Assembly: GCA_002050165.1 (NCBI GenBank)
Contig: MWSW01000012.1
Location: forward strand, 310,001-374,000
Origin: Candidatus Tepidiaquacellales bacterium OLB4/UTCHB1
GTDB lineage: Bacteria > Bacteroidota > Ignavibacteria > Tepidaquicellales > Tepidaquicellaceae
Length of the DNA: 64,000 bases
Direction of reading: 5' to 3'
The position numbers and the translations under genes were made by a program. Of the stretch, positions 37,401 through 46,410 are shown piece by piece; position 1 is the stretch's first letter; every line of letters starts with the position of its first letter. A model generated the notes under the pieces. It did not search any database and was not told the DNA's origin. It was given only the letters and a program-made list of their open reading frames with translations.

Positions 37401-40400
37401 TCTTCCGCCGCTTGAACCGCGACCGTCAAACATTACGTCATCCGCACCGTTAATTCTTATCAATCCGCCGGATACTGTACCGGAGATTGTCCTGTTAACA
37501 TCTGCGCTTGATTTTATCGTAATCGTGTACATCGCTTCCTCCATAGTTTCATTCAGCGCTACATCCCCCGATTCTGTCAAATCGGAAGTTATAAGTACGG
37601 TAAGGTTACCGGTAACCACGTTATCATTAATCGCTTTGAATAGCCCCTGGCTATCATCACCGGTTAGTGAAGTGTAAGTTTCCCCTGAGCCGACATTAAC
37701 AGTAGAACTCATTCCGGTTACTATTACATAGCTGAACGGAGAAGACGGAGGTACTGAAGCTGCAGGAGGATTAGCAGAATAGCCACCTGACCCCGTTAAT
37801 GGCTCTGTAGTTACGTTAGGTGTGCCTGCCATATCCTGCGCGGCTACGTAATAATATACCGTATCGCCGGTTGCAACTACACCGCTGATCGTGAAATCGT
37901 AGTTGCTTCCGCCGGTATGCGTACCTGTTGCGGGCGTAAACGGTCCGGCGCTGTTATTTATGCTCCAATACAATACCGGAAGACCTATACCCGAAGTCGG
38001 AACGCCCGATGCGTCTGTTATTGAGGCGGTCAATGTGCGTGGACCCAGGAGTGTCGTATTGTTGAGCGGCGTTACCGTAATTAACGGTGGAAATAAATCC
38101 CCGGCAGGTGTACCGACAAATTCCTCCGCCCCAATATCAGGAGTTGTGGCGGACCGTGAGGTTCCGTAGTAATCGTCGCCGATTGAAATAGGGGTACTGA
38201 CCGGAGCGCCACCGCTCTCGAGCAGGGTCGCCGTCGCCGTATTAATATGCAAATCGTTAGGTGCTGAGATAAATGGCGGTAGTTCAGTTACCGACTGCAT
38301 TTCCCTCGGAGATACGTGCGTCTTGTAATCGGCTAATGTCTGGAGCATATTTGTCCCGTCAGTAAAGATTAAATTGCCCGGACCGGGTGTCCCCGAATAA
38401 AAACAGTTATTGTTCCCGTCTGAGAAGTTATTCAAATCTGTCGCTGAGCTCCTTCTGAACGCTGTAACTGATCCCGTGCCTGCCGGGATTGACATATTAA
38501 CCACTACGTTATTGTGCATATCAAGCGCCGCGGTGGTCGCTGTTCCATTGTACATGTGATATATCCCGGTAGTACCGAAGTTTGCTCCGACAGACGTTGC
38601 ATCTAAATATATCGTGTTGTAATAAATACCAATGGTACTGTTCGTGGTTGTAGAAGTGCTGTTTATCCCGCGTATCGCGTCGGTGCTTTCACTATTCGGA
38701 GCTTGCAATGAGTGAATGTAGTTATTGTAAACATACGTCGTGCCGCTTGCAATAGTAACGCCTGTCACTACCGCTGCAGTTGTATTGTTCACGTTGTTCG
38801 TGAGATCGGAAATTGAATTCTTGTAAATCCTAACGTCTGAGCCAAGTTGAGTACGGATACCAAAGACTTCTCCACTGACGCCCCTCAAATCATATATTGA
38901 ATTTGAGTATATATTCTTAGTTGCCGAAGAAACTGTATATGTGTATATACCATAATTACGGGAAGAAGTACTTGTATTGGACCCATCAATAAATAAGTGA
39001 CTAAACGTGTTTCCATAAATTGATTCACTTTTCGGTGAACCTAAATTGTAATATCCGTACATATAACAAGCAGAGGCCCCTGAAGTTGCAGATAACGAAT
39101 TTGAGTCAACGGTATTATAAGTTAACTCTACCGTATCTCCTGAAGCGCGTATGCAATACATATTTCCATGAGTTCCGGTTTTTTCGTTTCTTATTACATA
39201 ATTTTGATTCATCGTTATTTTGGATCCGGGGGTTGTACCTCCACCGGCATCAATTCCTGTAAAAGCTCCCGTCCCTGAAAGGGAGTTGTCAGCAACTATG
39301 TTATTTGAAATGTTAATGTACTTTGTAGTTGTGCTGGAGTGCTGAATAGCAGTAAAGGCACCCGTTGTGGCGAGGGTCCTTACGCAATCACTGACATTGT
39401 TGTTTGAAATGGACACAGTATTATCGGTACCATTCGTACCTGGGGACACATAAATACCATACATACTTGAGCCCGTCGCATCGCTCAAAACTTCCACAAT
39501 GTTTGAATCAATTGTAATATCGGAATTGTAACTTGTAGAGTTGAAAATTCCGTAACCTGTTGCAGTAAACGGGGATACAGTATTATTTACCGAATTCCCC
39601 ACTATTCTCTGACCGTCGTGGTAAATTACATAAATCCCGTAACAAGTTGCGGATGCGTTGCCCCCGAAATTCGCAATCGTATTACCTGCGCCGTTCATCC
39701 CGACTGTAAAATTCTGGTCGTAATAATCGTAAGGCGCAGTCGCATCATTATGTCCCCTTATCAGGATTCCGACGAAAACAGATTCAACGCTGTTGTTAAT
39801 AATTGTCACATTTTCGTGTCTTCCACCGGTCGAGGTAAGAGTAATGCCGGTTGCCGATGATGTGGTAGAATTCGAATCGTTATTTGAGGAATATATCCCG
39901 ACTACATACGAGCTTGTCCCCTTTGTCATATCAATGTTACAATTTTGAATAGTAACATATTTACAACCATCGTCAGTGTTTGCTTTCCTCAGGTAGTATC
40001 CGTATTCAATTCCCTGCAAAGACGTAGCGACGTCAATTCCGTCAAATCGGACGTAATCTGAACCGTCCAAAATGATGACTGCATCACCCTGTGCGCCGAG
40101 CGTTGAGGTCGAAAGCGACCCGCCGTCAGTTCTGGTAATCAATGGGTTAGAGCCGGCGCCATTTTTAATAAAGATTATTGGATCAACTGCCGTTCCTGTT
40201 GCTTTAATATTAATTGGCGCAGTCGTTAATTCGGTATGCCCTGCTGCCACCTGAAACGTTACTCCGCCACTGCCGACACCGGCAGCGTTAAGGGCGGTAA
40301 CCGCGTCAAGTATTGTAGCGTAATCCCCCGGGATGGACTTCGTCCCGGATAACTGAGCATTAGATTTAATGCTAAACAGAATCAAAAATAAAAATGCGAA

Positions 40401-40418
40401 TGAGAAAACCTTTCTCAT
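34197..40418 (-). CDS. giant T9SS-secreted beta-helix protein
   Basis: 2073 aa from ATG 40418, preceded by AAAAGGAGG at good spacing; the TTG at 40436 overlaps that ribosome site and is rejected. Order: signal peptide (VFSFAFLFLILFSIKSNAQ); a long right-handed beta-helix (res ~25-770, many NN(x)I/YGIY turns such as NISNNNV and YGIYVSP); an Ig-like domain (~775-880); a second helix (~905-1390, DVTIRNCNITGG); a CARDB-like domain (~1390-1490); a cleaved-adhesin/choice-of-anchor J domain (~1500-1675); a fibronectin-like part; the T9SS type A sorting domain (from ~1988). Likely a very large surface adhesin or polysaccharide-binding protein; no catalytic residues recognised. Confidence 0.88.
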   Translation of the reverse strand: MRKVFSFAFLFLILFSIKSNAQLSGTKSIPGDYATILDAVTALNAAGVGSGGVTFQVAAGHTELTTAPINIKATGTAVDPIIFIKNGAGSNPLITRTDGGSLSTSTLGAQGDAVIILDGSDYVRFDGIDVATSLQGIEYGYYLRKANTDDGCKYVTIQNCNIDMTKGTSSYVVGIYSSNNDSNSTTSSATGITLTSTGGRHENVTIINNSVESVFVGILIRGHNDATAPYDYYDQNFTVGMNGAGNTIANFGGNASATCYGIYVIYHDGQRIVGNSVNNTVSPFTATGYGIFNSTSYNSDITIDSNIVEVLSDATGSSMYGIYVSPGTNGTDNTVSISNNNVSDCVRTLATTGAFTAIQHSSTTTKYINISNNIVADNSLSGTGAFTGIDAGGGTTPGSKITMNQNYVIRNEKTGTHGNMYCIRASGDTVELTYNTVDSNSLSATSGASACYMYGYYNLGSPKSESIYGNTFSHLFIDGSNTSTSSRNYGIYTYTVSSATKNIYSNSIYDLRGVSGEVFGIRTQLGSDVRIYKNSISDLTNNVNNTTAAVVTGVTIASGTTYVYNNYIHSLQAPNSESTDAIRGINSTSTTTNSTIGIYYNTIYLDATSVGANFGTTGIYHMYNGTATTAALDMHNNVVVNMSIPAGTGSVTAFRRSSATDLNNFSDGNNNCFYSGTPGPGNLIFTDGTNMLQTLADYKTHVSPREMQSVTELPPFISAPNDLHINTATATLLESGGAPVSTPISIGDDYYGTSRSATTPDIGAEEFVGTPAGDLFPPLITVTPLNNTTLLGPRTLTASITDASGVPTSGIGLPVLYWSINNSAGPFTPATGTHTGGSNYDFTISGVVATGDTVYYYVAAQDMAGTPNVTTEPLTGSGGYSANPPAASVPPSSPFSYVIVTGMSSTVNVGSGETYTSLTGDDSQGLFKAINDNVVTGNLTVLITSDLTESGDVALNETMEEAMYTITIKSSADVNRTISGTVSGGLIRINGADDVMFDGRGSSGGRYLTFVNNSTSANSTVFQIISNGAGAGSEDVTIRNCNITGGSTTVTSVFGIFAGGPTVSTTGEGEDNDNLTIDSNVISNVYYGIYAVGTSTNPNDSLEVTNNTITGAGFTGLFAGYSEDALITLNEISNIVNASTAQVNGMEFSDGFNNSEVSRNKIYNIEHSATNFRAGKGLVFDIGGSYGNIKVVNNVIYGLKGHGSSSPSNNSWGIMINSGSLYEVYYNSIHISDNRTTTSSTDRHGCIYVASGTSSLYLVNNVFSVTADPGNISSGYMYSIYSLAPNTAYTSINYNDYYASGTRAVLGYIGGSDQSTLASWQTATGQDVNSLASDPDFYSDVDLRPSTSSPLLLAGVNLPGYTVDYLGVSRHATTPTIGAYEDGVAPPSLDVGISSIIAPGSGQIVDRSGSDVSAYLKNFGTGAASGIDVYFKLDSNPAVGPVSVAGPLAPGDSILVTFTGANQLSSPSDGVGTVKVYPSLAGDGNALNDTSSVIVVLVNPLSVPYFEEFTTPAFYTSSGTANIWIYATGVNPAGTAADQMAKANFYGVSSGYQYLRTPIIDLTGTSNPILSFYVTYRSYTGQDDGLEVRVSTDGGMTYDAPLLDKSYSSVPSLATLPNDNTSPYTPGAATDWRHEVLDLSAYAGQKIVIGFNAITAYGNNMWIDNIDVTNSANVSIIPVAATGAYGDLSTDSAQVIFTALRPGLGGGTTPQLDGKISEIVRPEGTIIGELKFADNKIQLSEVDKNEISKHHEPGISPDASTGTLVISHFTDFPLNNTFEPNVSATTFNGAIYTPDVISNRYWEISFSGDDYVSEATYDIVLDIRGQLGVVTYDSLYIVKRVDQSGPWVCLTTITEYESGVPVRLRANGISGFSQFGIAAADGTLPVDLIEFNATVDRNNVMLNWSTAWEENNMKFDVQRRPAETEASWQTVGSVKGSGTVHEQRNYSYHDKRLVTGKYEYRLVQVDFDGNITADHNLGSVVEVGIPTEFALSQNYPNPFNPSTKIDFQIPVEGMTKLVIFDLSGREVATLVNETLMPGYYTYDFNASTLASGVYFYRLVSNDNIQTKRMVLIK

Positions 40419-40889
40419 GATGCCTCCTTTTGACAAGTTTTAAATTTTGGTTGAAATAAAAGGTGTGATATAGGCGCTATGCGCAGAAAACTATTGTGAC
40501 TGCAAAGTAAATTGCAGGTTAAATTTGTATCAGTTTCCATTAACACCCCCGGTATTTTTTGAGGTTTGTTATTCTAATTCAATTTAATATTATTATCAAG
40601 TGAAATTTTATGCTATAAAATAATTTTCGAAACGGGATTGAACAATCCTCTTAAAAAATTCTCTACACCAACGTTACACCATCTCCCGCGGAACTGTGCT
40701 GTCTTTCGCAGAACCGCGACATCTGCGCGCAAAGAAAGAAACTGCGATTTACTTCCTGCTACTTGCTACCTGCTTGCATATAAAAATCCCTTGAGACCTC
40801 CGCGCGGAAAAAAAAGCGCAATAAAAAACGGGCGCCGGTGTTTTTTCCACCGATGCCCGCTGTTATTAACAGAGGATTAATACCTATCG
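40419..40889. other. intergenic region between T9SS genes
   Basis: About 470 bases with no convincing gene; a short plus-strand frame at 40638-40880 runs through the terminator repeat and is not credible. It holds the ribosome site of the 2073-aa gene (40423-40431), an AT-rich probable promoter region, a CTGCG/CGCAGA-word scrap near 40697-40750, and terminator copy 3. Confidence 0.6.
40784..40859 (-). terminator. rho-independent terminator of the third T9SS gene (repeat copy 3)
   Basis: Hairpin at 40829-40859 with the same stem as copies 1 and 2 and a loop three bases longer, followed on the minus strand by the same T tracts; 30 bases after the stop of the 740-aa gene. Homology to copy 2 extends left to about 40770. 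Confidence 0.9.
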
Positions 40890-41139
40890 TTATTTAATCA
40901 ATACCATTCGCTTCGTCTGTATGTTATCATTTGAAACCAACCTGTAAACGTAAACCCCGCTTGCGAGTGTTGACGCGTTGAAATCATATGTGTAATACCC
41001 GGGCATCAATGTCTCGTTTACAAGCGTTGCTACTTCCCTGCCCGACAGGTCGAAGATTACAAGCTTCGTCATCCCTTCTACAGGAATCTGGAAGTCTATC
41101 TTCGTTGTCGGGTTGAACGGGTTCGGGTAGTTCTGCGAC
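40890..41139 (-). repeat. T9SS sorting-domain repeat, copy B
   Basis: Partner of 34197-34446 (7 differences in 250 bases, no gaps). Together with the downstream terminator the repeated block is about 370 bp. Confidence 0.9.
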
Positions 41140-43112
41140 AAATCGAATTTCTCCGGTACGCCGATTTCAACGTAACTGCCAAGTTCAAAGTCGGCGGACG
41201 AATTACCGTTGAGGTCGTACTGCACAAGTTTATACTCGTACCTGCCGGTAGTCAGATTTTTATCGGTAAACGAATACGAAGTAACAGTGTTTGTCGTTCC
41301 CGCGCCTTTGACCACACCGACCTTTGTCCATTCGGCATCCCCGACAGCGTGAACCCTTCGCAATACTTCAAACCTGTCGTTGTTCTCCTCCCAGGTAGTC
41401 TGCCAGCTGAGCGTTACATTGTTCCTGTCGGTCACCGCCGTGAAGTTGGTTATATCCACATCGAGCGGACCTTCAAACTGGAGTGTTGTACCTGTACCAA
41501 CGTTGGGATTTCTGGTATCTACAGTTCCGTTCCATACCCCATCTTCATCGGAATTAAATTTTACAAAATCGCCGGGTGCCTCAGGTAGGGCGAATACTTC
41601 CCTTTCCTCGAGCCTCCTCACACCTGAATCGAGGTCGTTTGGTATTATCAGGCCCCAATAGTAATCATTAGTATCAACGTTATTGCGCCAACCTGCAAGA
41701 TAATCGGTTACTGCGGTTAGGTTTAAGCCATCGCTTTCAATAACTCCACTCGATAGCGGTCGGTTGCTACCATCTACTTTTGAATAAGCAAGAACAATAT
41801 TACCGGGCGCGCCGGCGGCGCCGTAATATGCCGAATTACCCCAGAAAAATGAACATTGTTCCGAATTACCGGAGGTCGTACCGTAATCCAGAACTGTAAC
41901 CGGTGTAGTCAAAGTATGTCTGCTGTCAATTGAGCTGCCGCCCGCACCGTCATTGAGCAATATGCGCATATATACGTCTTCATTTTGATCAAACGTTGTA
42001 TCACTATTCTGTTCAAGTATAAACCATCCGGAATAAGACCCGCTCGCATCTGTTGTAAACTGAAAATAGTTCGAACTCATATCCACACTGGTTTTTCTTT
42101 CAAATTTTTGGGTTGAGTGGTTCGGTATTATATTCCCCCCTGCACCATCGTTGTCCTGGTCGCGCTCATTTACCCCTTTCACATAGTACCGGTAAGTGGT
42201 GCTCGCATCAAGGTGGCTTAAGGTCGCAAAGAACGGGGTCATCATACGGTTTGTACCCGTCGTCATGAATTGCGGCAAGATGCTTGCTGAAAATGTGCCC
42301 AGCGGATTATCGGCTATCTCGTTAGTGTAATATATCTCATCCACAAAGAAATGCGCCTCATTACCCGTACTGCTTGCACCATATATCATAAACGAATTAA
42401 TATTGGTATCATTCGGTAATTCTGCCTTATCAAGTATTATAGGATTGTCGTATTGATGATTAACAAATAACATTGTTTTGTTGGGCTCAATTATCCGCCT
42501 GCCATAGAAATTAAAAGTATCATTTGCAGTCGAATTATTGCAATAAATATGGATAACATCATCGTTCCCCTGATAAATCGGACCCGGTATCGTGCCAGAC
42601 CAGATGTTGCTATCGCGATTTACTATCTGGACTGTATCGTCAGAAAACGTTATTTTCAACCCCAAAAAAGTTTGAGAACCTTGAAAACCGTTATTATCCG
42701 AGAATCTAGTTCCGTTGCCGGTAATGATGTAGAATTCACCGCTATTGGCAGAATCGCCTGCGAGGGTTTGAGAACCAAAGCCAATTCTAAATCGCATAGA
42801 GAAGGATTTACCTCCGGTAAATTCATAAATGCTGAACTTATTGACAGATGTACCGATAGGCGCCTGAATTCTCAATTCAGAACCACCGTTTCCGGAATAC
42901 AAATAACCCGGGTTCATTAAATCAAACCTGCCAGCACCGCTTCCTACCCTCACCCTCGCCGTACCGGAAGGTGGTGTTGGCAGAAAAGTTGTAGATATAC
43001 CTGATTTCAATGAATCTACTGCGGTGCCGAAGTCATAATACCACGGTTGGCTGAACGCATCAACCGAACAGAGAATAAACAGAATGCTAAAAAGAGTAAT
43101 TGTTTTTTTCAT
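40890..43112 (-). CDS. T9SS-secreted protein, unknown function
   Basis: 740 aa. Signal peptide (TITLFSILFILCSVDAFSQ, cleavage near res 21), an N-terminal jelly-roll-like region (WYYDFGTAVDSLKSGIS to about res 270), a middle part with DRDNGAGGN-type acidic loops, a fibronectin-like segment (NVTLSWQTTWEENNDRF) and the T9SS type A sorting domain (NYPNPFNPTTKIDFQIP to KRMVLIK). No enzyme motif is seen. The last 83 codons are almost the same as those of the 2073-aa protein. Confidence 0.86.
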   Translation of the reverse strand: MKKTITLFSILFILCSVDAFSQPWYYDFGTAVDSLKSGISTTFLPTPPSGTARVRVGSGAGRFDLMNPGYLYSGNGGSELRIQAPIGTSVNKFSIYEFTGGKSFSMRFRIGFGSQTLAGDSANSGEFYIITGNGTRFSDNNGFQGSQTFLGLKITFSDDTVQIVNRDSNIWSGTIPGPIYQGNDDVIHIYCNNSTANDTFNFYGRRIIEPNKTMLFVNHQYDNPIILDKAELPNDTNINSFMIYGASSTGNEAHFFVDEIYYTNEIADNPLGTFSASILPQFMTTGTNRMMTPFFATLSHLDASTTYRYYVKGVNERDQDNDGAGGNIIPNHSTQKFERKTSVDMSSNYFQFTTDASGSYSGWFILEQNSDTTFDQNEDVYMRILLNDGAGGSSIDSRHTLTTPVTVLDYGTTSGNSEQCSFFWGNSAYYGAAGAPGNIVLAYSKVDGSNRPLSSGVIESDGLNLTAVTDYLAGWRNNVDTNDYYWGLIIPNDLDSGVRRLEEREVFALPEAPGDFVKFNSDEDGVWNGTVDTRNPNVGTGTTLQFEGPLDVDITNFTAVTDRNNVTLSWQTTWEENNDRFEVLRRVHAVGDAEWTKVGVVKGAGTTNTVTSYSFTDKNLTTGRYEYKLVQYDLNGNSSADFELGSYVEIGVPEKFDLSQNYPNPFNPTTKIDFQIPVEGMTKLVIFDLSGREVATLVNETLMPGYYTYDFNASTLASGVYVYRLVSNDNIQTKRMVLIK

Positions 43113-43298
43113 GGCTTTAATGTTAAAGTGTTAGTTAAATTTTCCCGTTTCGATTAGTTTCGTGATTGTAAGTATTTTCTAAGAACTGTTCAAGTCATAG
43201 AAATGAATACGAGAAAAAAACTTTGAGTAAAAAAACTTCACCGTCTCTGCGTGAAAACTTCTGCCGCCTTTGTGATATAAAAAGCGCAATACTATTAA

Positions 43299-44849
43299 TC
43301 AGCCTGGTCTTTCGGCGATAACGCGGATTTGAAAGCCATTGCCGGTTTTGAATAAATACCAAAATCCGAAATACGAAGACGGACCGTGCCGGAAACTGTA
43401 TGGCACCTGCAGAACTTCATTCTTACGGCGTATCACTGCCTCGTAATCAGCAATGTAAATCCCTGCGATGAAATCCCGGAATGTACTGCCCTTCTGGTCA
43501 GGTTTATTGAATGTGTAAGTTGAGTAGTGTGTAATTGCGTAATCGGTGAAATATTCGTTCAGCCTGCCGGAGGTGACGTAATCGCGGTATTCAAAACTGT
43601 TGATAAACCCGTCGCCATTGACAACCTTTCTTTCAGAGAAAAATCCCGTTAATCCGCTGAAATCCGTTTGGAATATTCTGTCACTTTCGTGTGTGGATTG
43701 CTTTAACAACTGTGAATAATGGTAAACTGAATCGAATTTATCGCTATCAATTCGGAGCACATAAAACCCGACAACGGCGACGATTGTCAATCCGGCAACT
43801 ACCGGCTTGTAAAACCTGCCGGTCTGTATGAAAGCCAAAACAAGTATTAGCAATGCGATGTAATCGGGCATTGTAATATACCACTCCCGCAACCCGTAGT
43901 TATTGAACACTATGTGCAAACAACAAAACGCAACAGAACCGAGACAGGCAAATAGCAAAGTTACGGAAAACTCCCGCTGATATACATTCCGCCTGTAAAC
44001 AAACACCACCGCCGATAATACGACAATCAGAAACCTGCTCGTAATATTGAGGAGATTGTGCAGGTTGTAAAACAACTTATGGAAGTTTTTCATGATAACG
44101 GTATCGGGAAAAGCATTAGAAATAGCGGCTGAGATCTGAAAGATATAACCGTAGGAGAGATAATTGTACACGAAATACAAAATCGCAGTCGAACCGGTAA
44201 CTAATGTTACAATAGCCATCTCCCGCCACCTTACCTCCGGCCGGATTGTTACGACCTCTGCCAGGATCAAGGCAGGGATGACTGAGTAAAGCAAGTCAGT
44301 CCGCGCAAGGAACAGCAAAGCCAACAAACCCGCGCGCAGGAACGGCTTGCTTTTGGAAACGCGGGCTTCGTTTGCACGCGCTAAGAAGTAAACCGAGATG
44401 ATTAAAATCGCAGGATGAGACTCAACCCCGAAATCCCTTATCAGCACTGGTATTACAAGCGCAAGCGCAAGGATTAAAAACGACCTCCGTAGTGTCCCGC
44501 GCGGAACAATAAGCGAAAGCAATTTGAAATTAACGCTGAGAATTCCGGCACAAAACGCAAGATGTACAAAGAATACCACCCGCATGACAACTTCGGGACT
44601 GAGCTGAACGAATAATTTCATAACGGTAAATGTAAGCGCGAGTAAGCCAAACCAGAGGGGATGATAACCGTTCGTTTCGTTTATTCCGTCGAATGTTGAA
44701 CCCATCCCCGTTGCGAGATTAACGGCTGTCTTCATGTAAAAAAAAGAGTCGTCATGAAAAAAATTCATAACCACGCCTGCAGGTAGGATGAAGGATAACG
44801 TTATTGCGCCTGCAATTAACGCAAATATCAAAACCGGTGCGGATTTCAA
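43299..44849 (-). CDS. polytopic membrane protein, GT-C glycosyltransferase-like
   Basis: 516 aa with about ten hydrophobic helices. After the first helix comes FHDDSFFYMKTAVNLATGMGSTFDGINETNGYHPLWFGLLA: the acidic DD in the first external loop and the NGYHPLW stretch are typical of GT-C-fold enzymes that use polyprenyl-phosphate sugars on the periplasmic side. A soluble C-terminal part of ~110 residues follows. Acceptor unknown. It is divergent from the O-antigen polymerase/ligase gene at 45089. Confidence 0.72.
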   Translation of the reverse strand: MKSAPVLIFALIAGAITLSFILPAGVVMNFFHDDSFFYMKTAVNLATGMGSTFDGINETNGYHPLWFGLLALTFTVMKLFVQLSPEVVMRVVFFVHLAFCAGILSVNFKLLSLIVPRGTLRRSFLILALALVIPVLIRDFGVESHPAILIISVYFLARANEARVSKSKPFLRAGLLALLFLARTDLLYSVIPALILAEVVTIRPEVRWREMAIVTLVTGSTAILYFVYNYLSYGYIFQISAAISNAFPDTVIMKNFHKLFYNLHNLLNITSRFLIVVLSAVVFVYRRNVYQREFSVTLLFACLGSVAFCCLHIVFNNYGLREWYITMPDYIALLILVLAFIQTGRFYKPVVAGLTIVAVVGFYVLRIDSDKFDSVYHYSQLLKQSTHESDRIFQTDFSGLTGFFSERKVVNGDGFINSFEYRDYVTSGRLNEYFTDYAITHYSTYTFNKPDQKGSTFRDFIAGIYIADYEAVIRRKNEVLQVPYSFRHGPSSYFGFWYLFKTGNGFQIRVIAERPG

Positions 44850-45088
44850 CTAATTCAGCTTTTCGTTAATATGCAACAAAGATAAAATTCCTGAATCGTT
44901 TCTTCAAACCATCTCCACCTTAATTTTCGGCATTTGCGGGAAACTTCTACAGCCCGAACGCAACAGCGCTGCTGAACCATCAGCAATAAACGGATTCACC
45001 GGCAATAAACCAAATTGAATTTCCTTTCTCACCGCATAGGGGTAAATTGTAAACGCACTTTACATTTTTTTATCAGGGAATAATAATA

Positions 45089-46312
45089 TTGAGATTCTTA
45101 CTTCGCAACGCACCGGAGTCAATTCTGACGGGTATTGTTTTCGTTTCGTTATCTGCAAGTATGATGTCTGCTTACACGACATCTCAGCTCGTCATAAAAA
45201 TAATATTCACGCTACTGACTGCGGCAACGGTTTTTGTAGTCCGCAGGGAAATACCGGCATTAATTGTAACCGACCGTTCAATCCGGAAATTATTAGCATT
45301 TTCCGGTGCAATTAATATTGCGTTCGCTCTAACACTGTTATACACCTCAAACTTCCCGTTCGGCCTGATGAAACTTCTGAACTTCACCGTAATGTCGGTA
45401 CTGGTGGCGCTTTTTTATATTTACATGAAAACCTCTACAGCAGGCTCGTTTAAAATTGCATTATACACTATAGCGATTATAATGCTGATTTTCATCGTAA
45501 CTTCGGCAATAATTTCTCCGTTCATCTACACGACCAAATACTCGTTCAGCATTGACCGGTGGAGCCACATTATCAGCGGCAGGGTCATTGCCGGAGTTAT
45601 AGTTATGTTCGCGATGATTGTAGTTTCCGGGAAAGATTATATCAACGATCGTTTCGCAATTGTATTCTTCGTGTGCGCAATGTTCGGGCTGGTATTCACC
45701 GGGTCGAGGCTTTCGGTAATCACCACTGCAATTACTTTGTTGTTACTGATTGCATACGCTTTTAAAAAACAAAAAGCAACTTCGATAAAAATCAAAATTG
45801 CTTCATTATTCTTCCTGATGGCAGGATTCTTTATACTGCTGTCAAAGTCAAACGATCCCTCAGTCGGGCGTTATGGCTACCTGCTTGAGATTAACAAGGA
45901 CAGTGTAAAGGAAATGATAGACGGTGCAATGAAGTCCCGCATCTCGGGTTATCAGACCGGTCTGAAAATCGTAACGCAATATCCCTTGCTGGGCAAAGGC
46001 ATCGGCGGATTTAAGGACGACCCTAATTATTATCTGACAACTTACCTGCAATATCCGCACAATATTTTTCTTGAAGTCGCGTCGGAATTCGGGTTACCCG
46101 CGCTGGCGCTGTTTTTGGCTTTTGTCATTGGGCTGTTAATCCGGTCTTACAAAAAATCGCCCTGCCTGTGCATCTTCCTGATTTTTTCGCTGACGTTTGC
46201 AATGTTCTCGAAAGATATCCCGACACAAACTTTCTTCTGGATGGGAGTTGCGTTGTACTTCTTAGACTCTGCAATACCGGTTAATAGTGAACGCTCCGGA
46301 ACAACCGCATAA
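45089..46312 (+). CDS. O-antigen ligase/polymerase family protein (Wzy_C)
   Basis: 407 aa with about eleven membrane helices. The large periplasmic loop before the last helices has the Wzy_C pattern: GKGIGGFKDDPNYYLTTY and YPHNIFLEVASEFGLPAL, the HN-containing motif shared by WaaL ligases and Wzy polymerases. The start is TTG. It is the only plus-strand gene in this part and lies 776 nt from the nearest downstream gene's end on the other strand in opposite orientation. Ligase and polymerase cannot be told apart here. Confidence 0.82.
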   Translation: MRFLLRNAPESILTGIVFVSLSASMMSAYTTSQLVIKIIFTLLTAATVFVVRREIPALIVTDRSIRKLLAFSGAINIAFALTLLYTSNFPFGLMKLLNFTVMSVLVALFYIYMKTSTAGSFKIALYTIAIIMLIFIVTSAIISPFIYTTKYSFSIDRWSHIISGRVIAGVIVMFAMIVVSGKDYINDRFAIVFFVCAMFGLVFTGSRLSVITTAITLLLLIAYAFKKQKATSIKIKIASLFFLMAGFFILLSKSNDPSVGRYGYLLEINKDSVKEMIDGAMKSRISGYQTGLKIVTQYPLLGKGIGGFKDDPNYYLTTYLQYPHNIFLEVASEFGLPALALFLAFVIGLLIRSYKKSPCLCIFLIFSLTFAMFSKDIPTQTFFWMGVALYFLDSAIPVNSERSGTTA

Positions 46313-46410
46313 AAAACTTAAAATGCGCCGGCGACAAGCCTGTGTTCAAACCACTTACTCGATACAGTTCCTCCCGCTTTATTGAATTGTGATATTTTCA
46401 ATTCGTGGAT

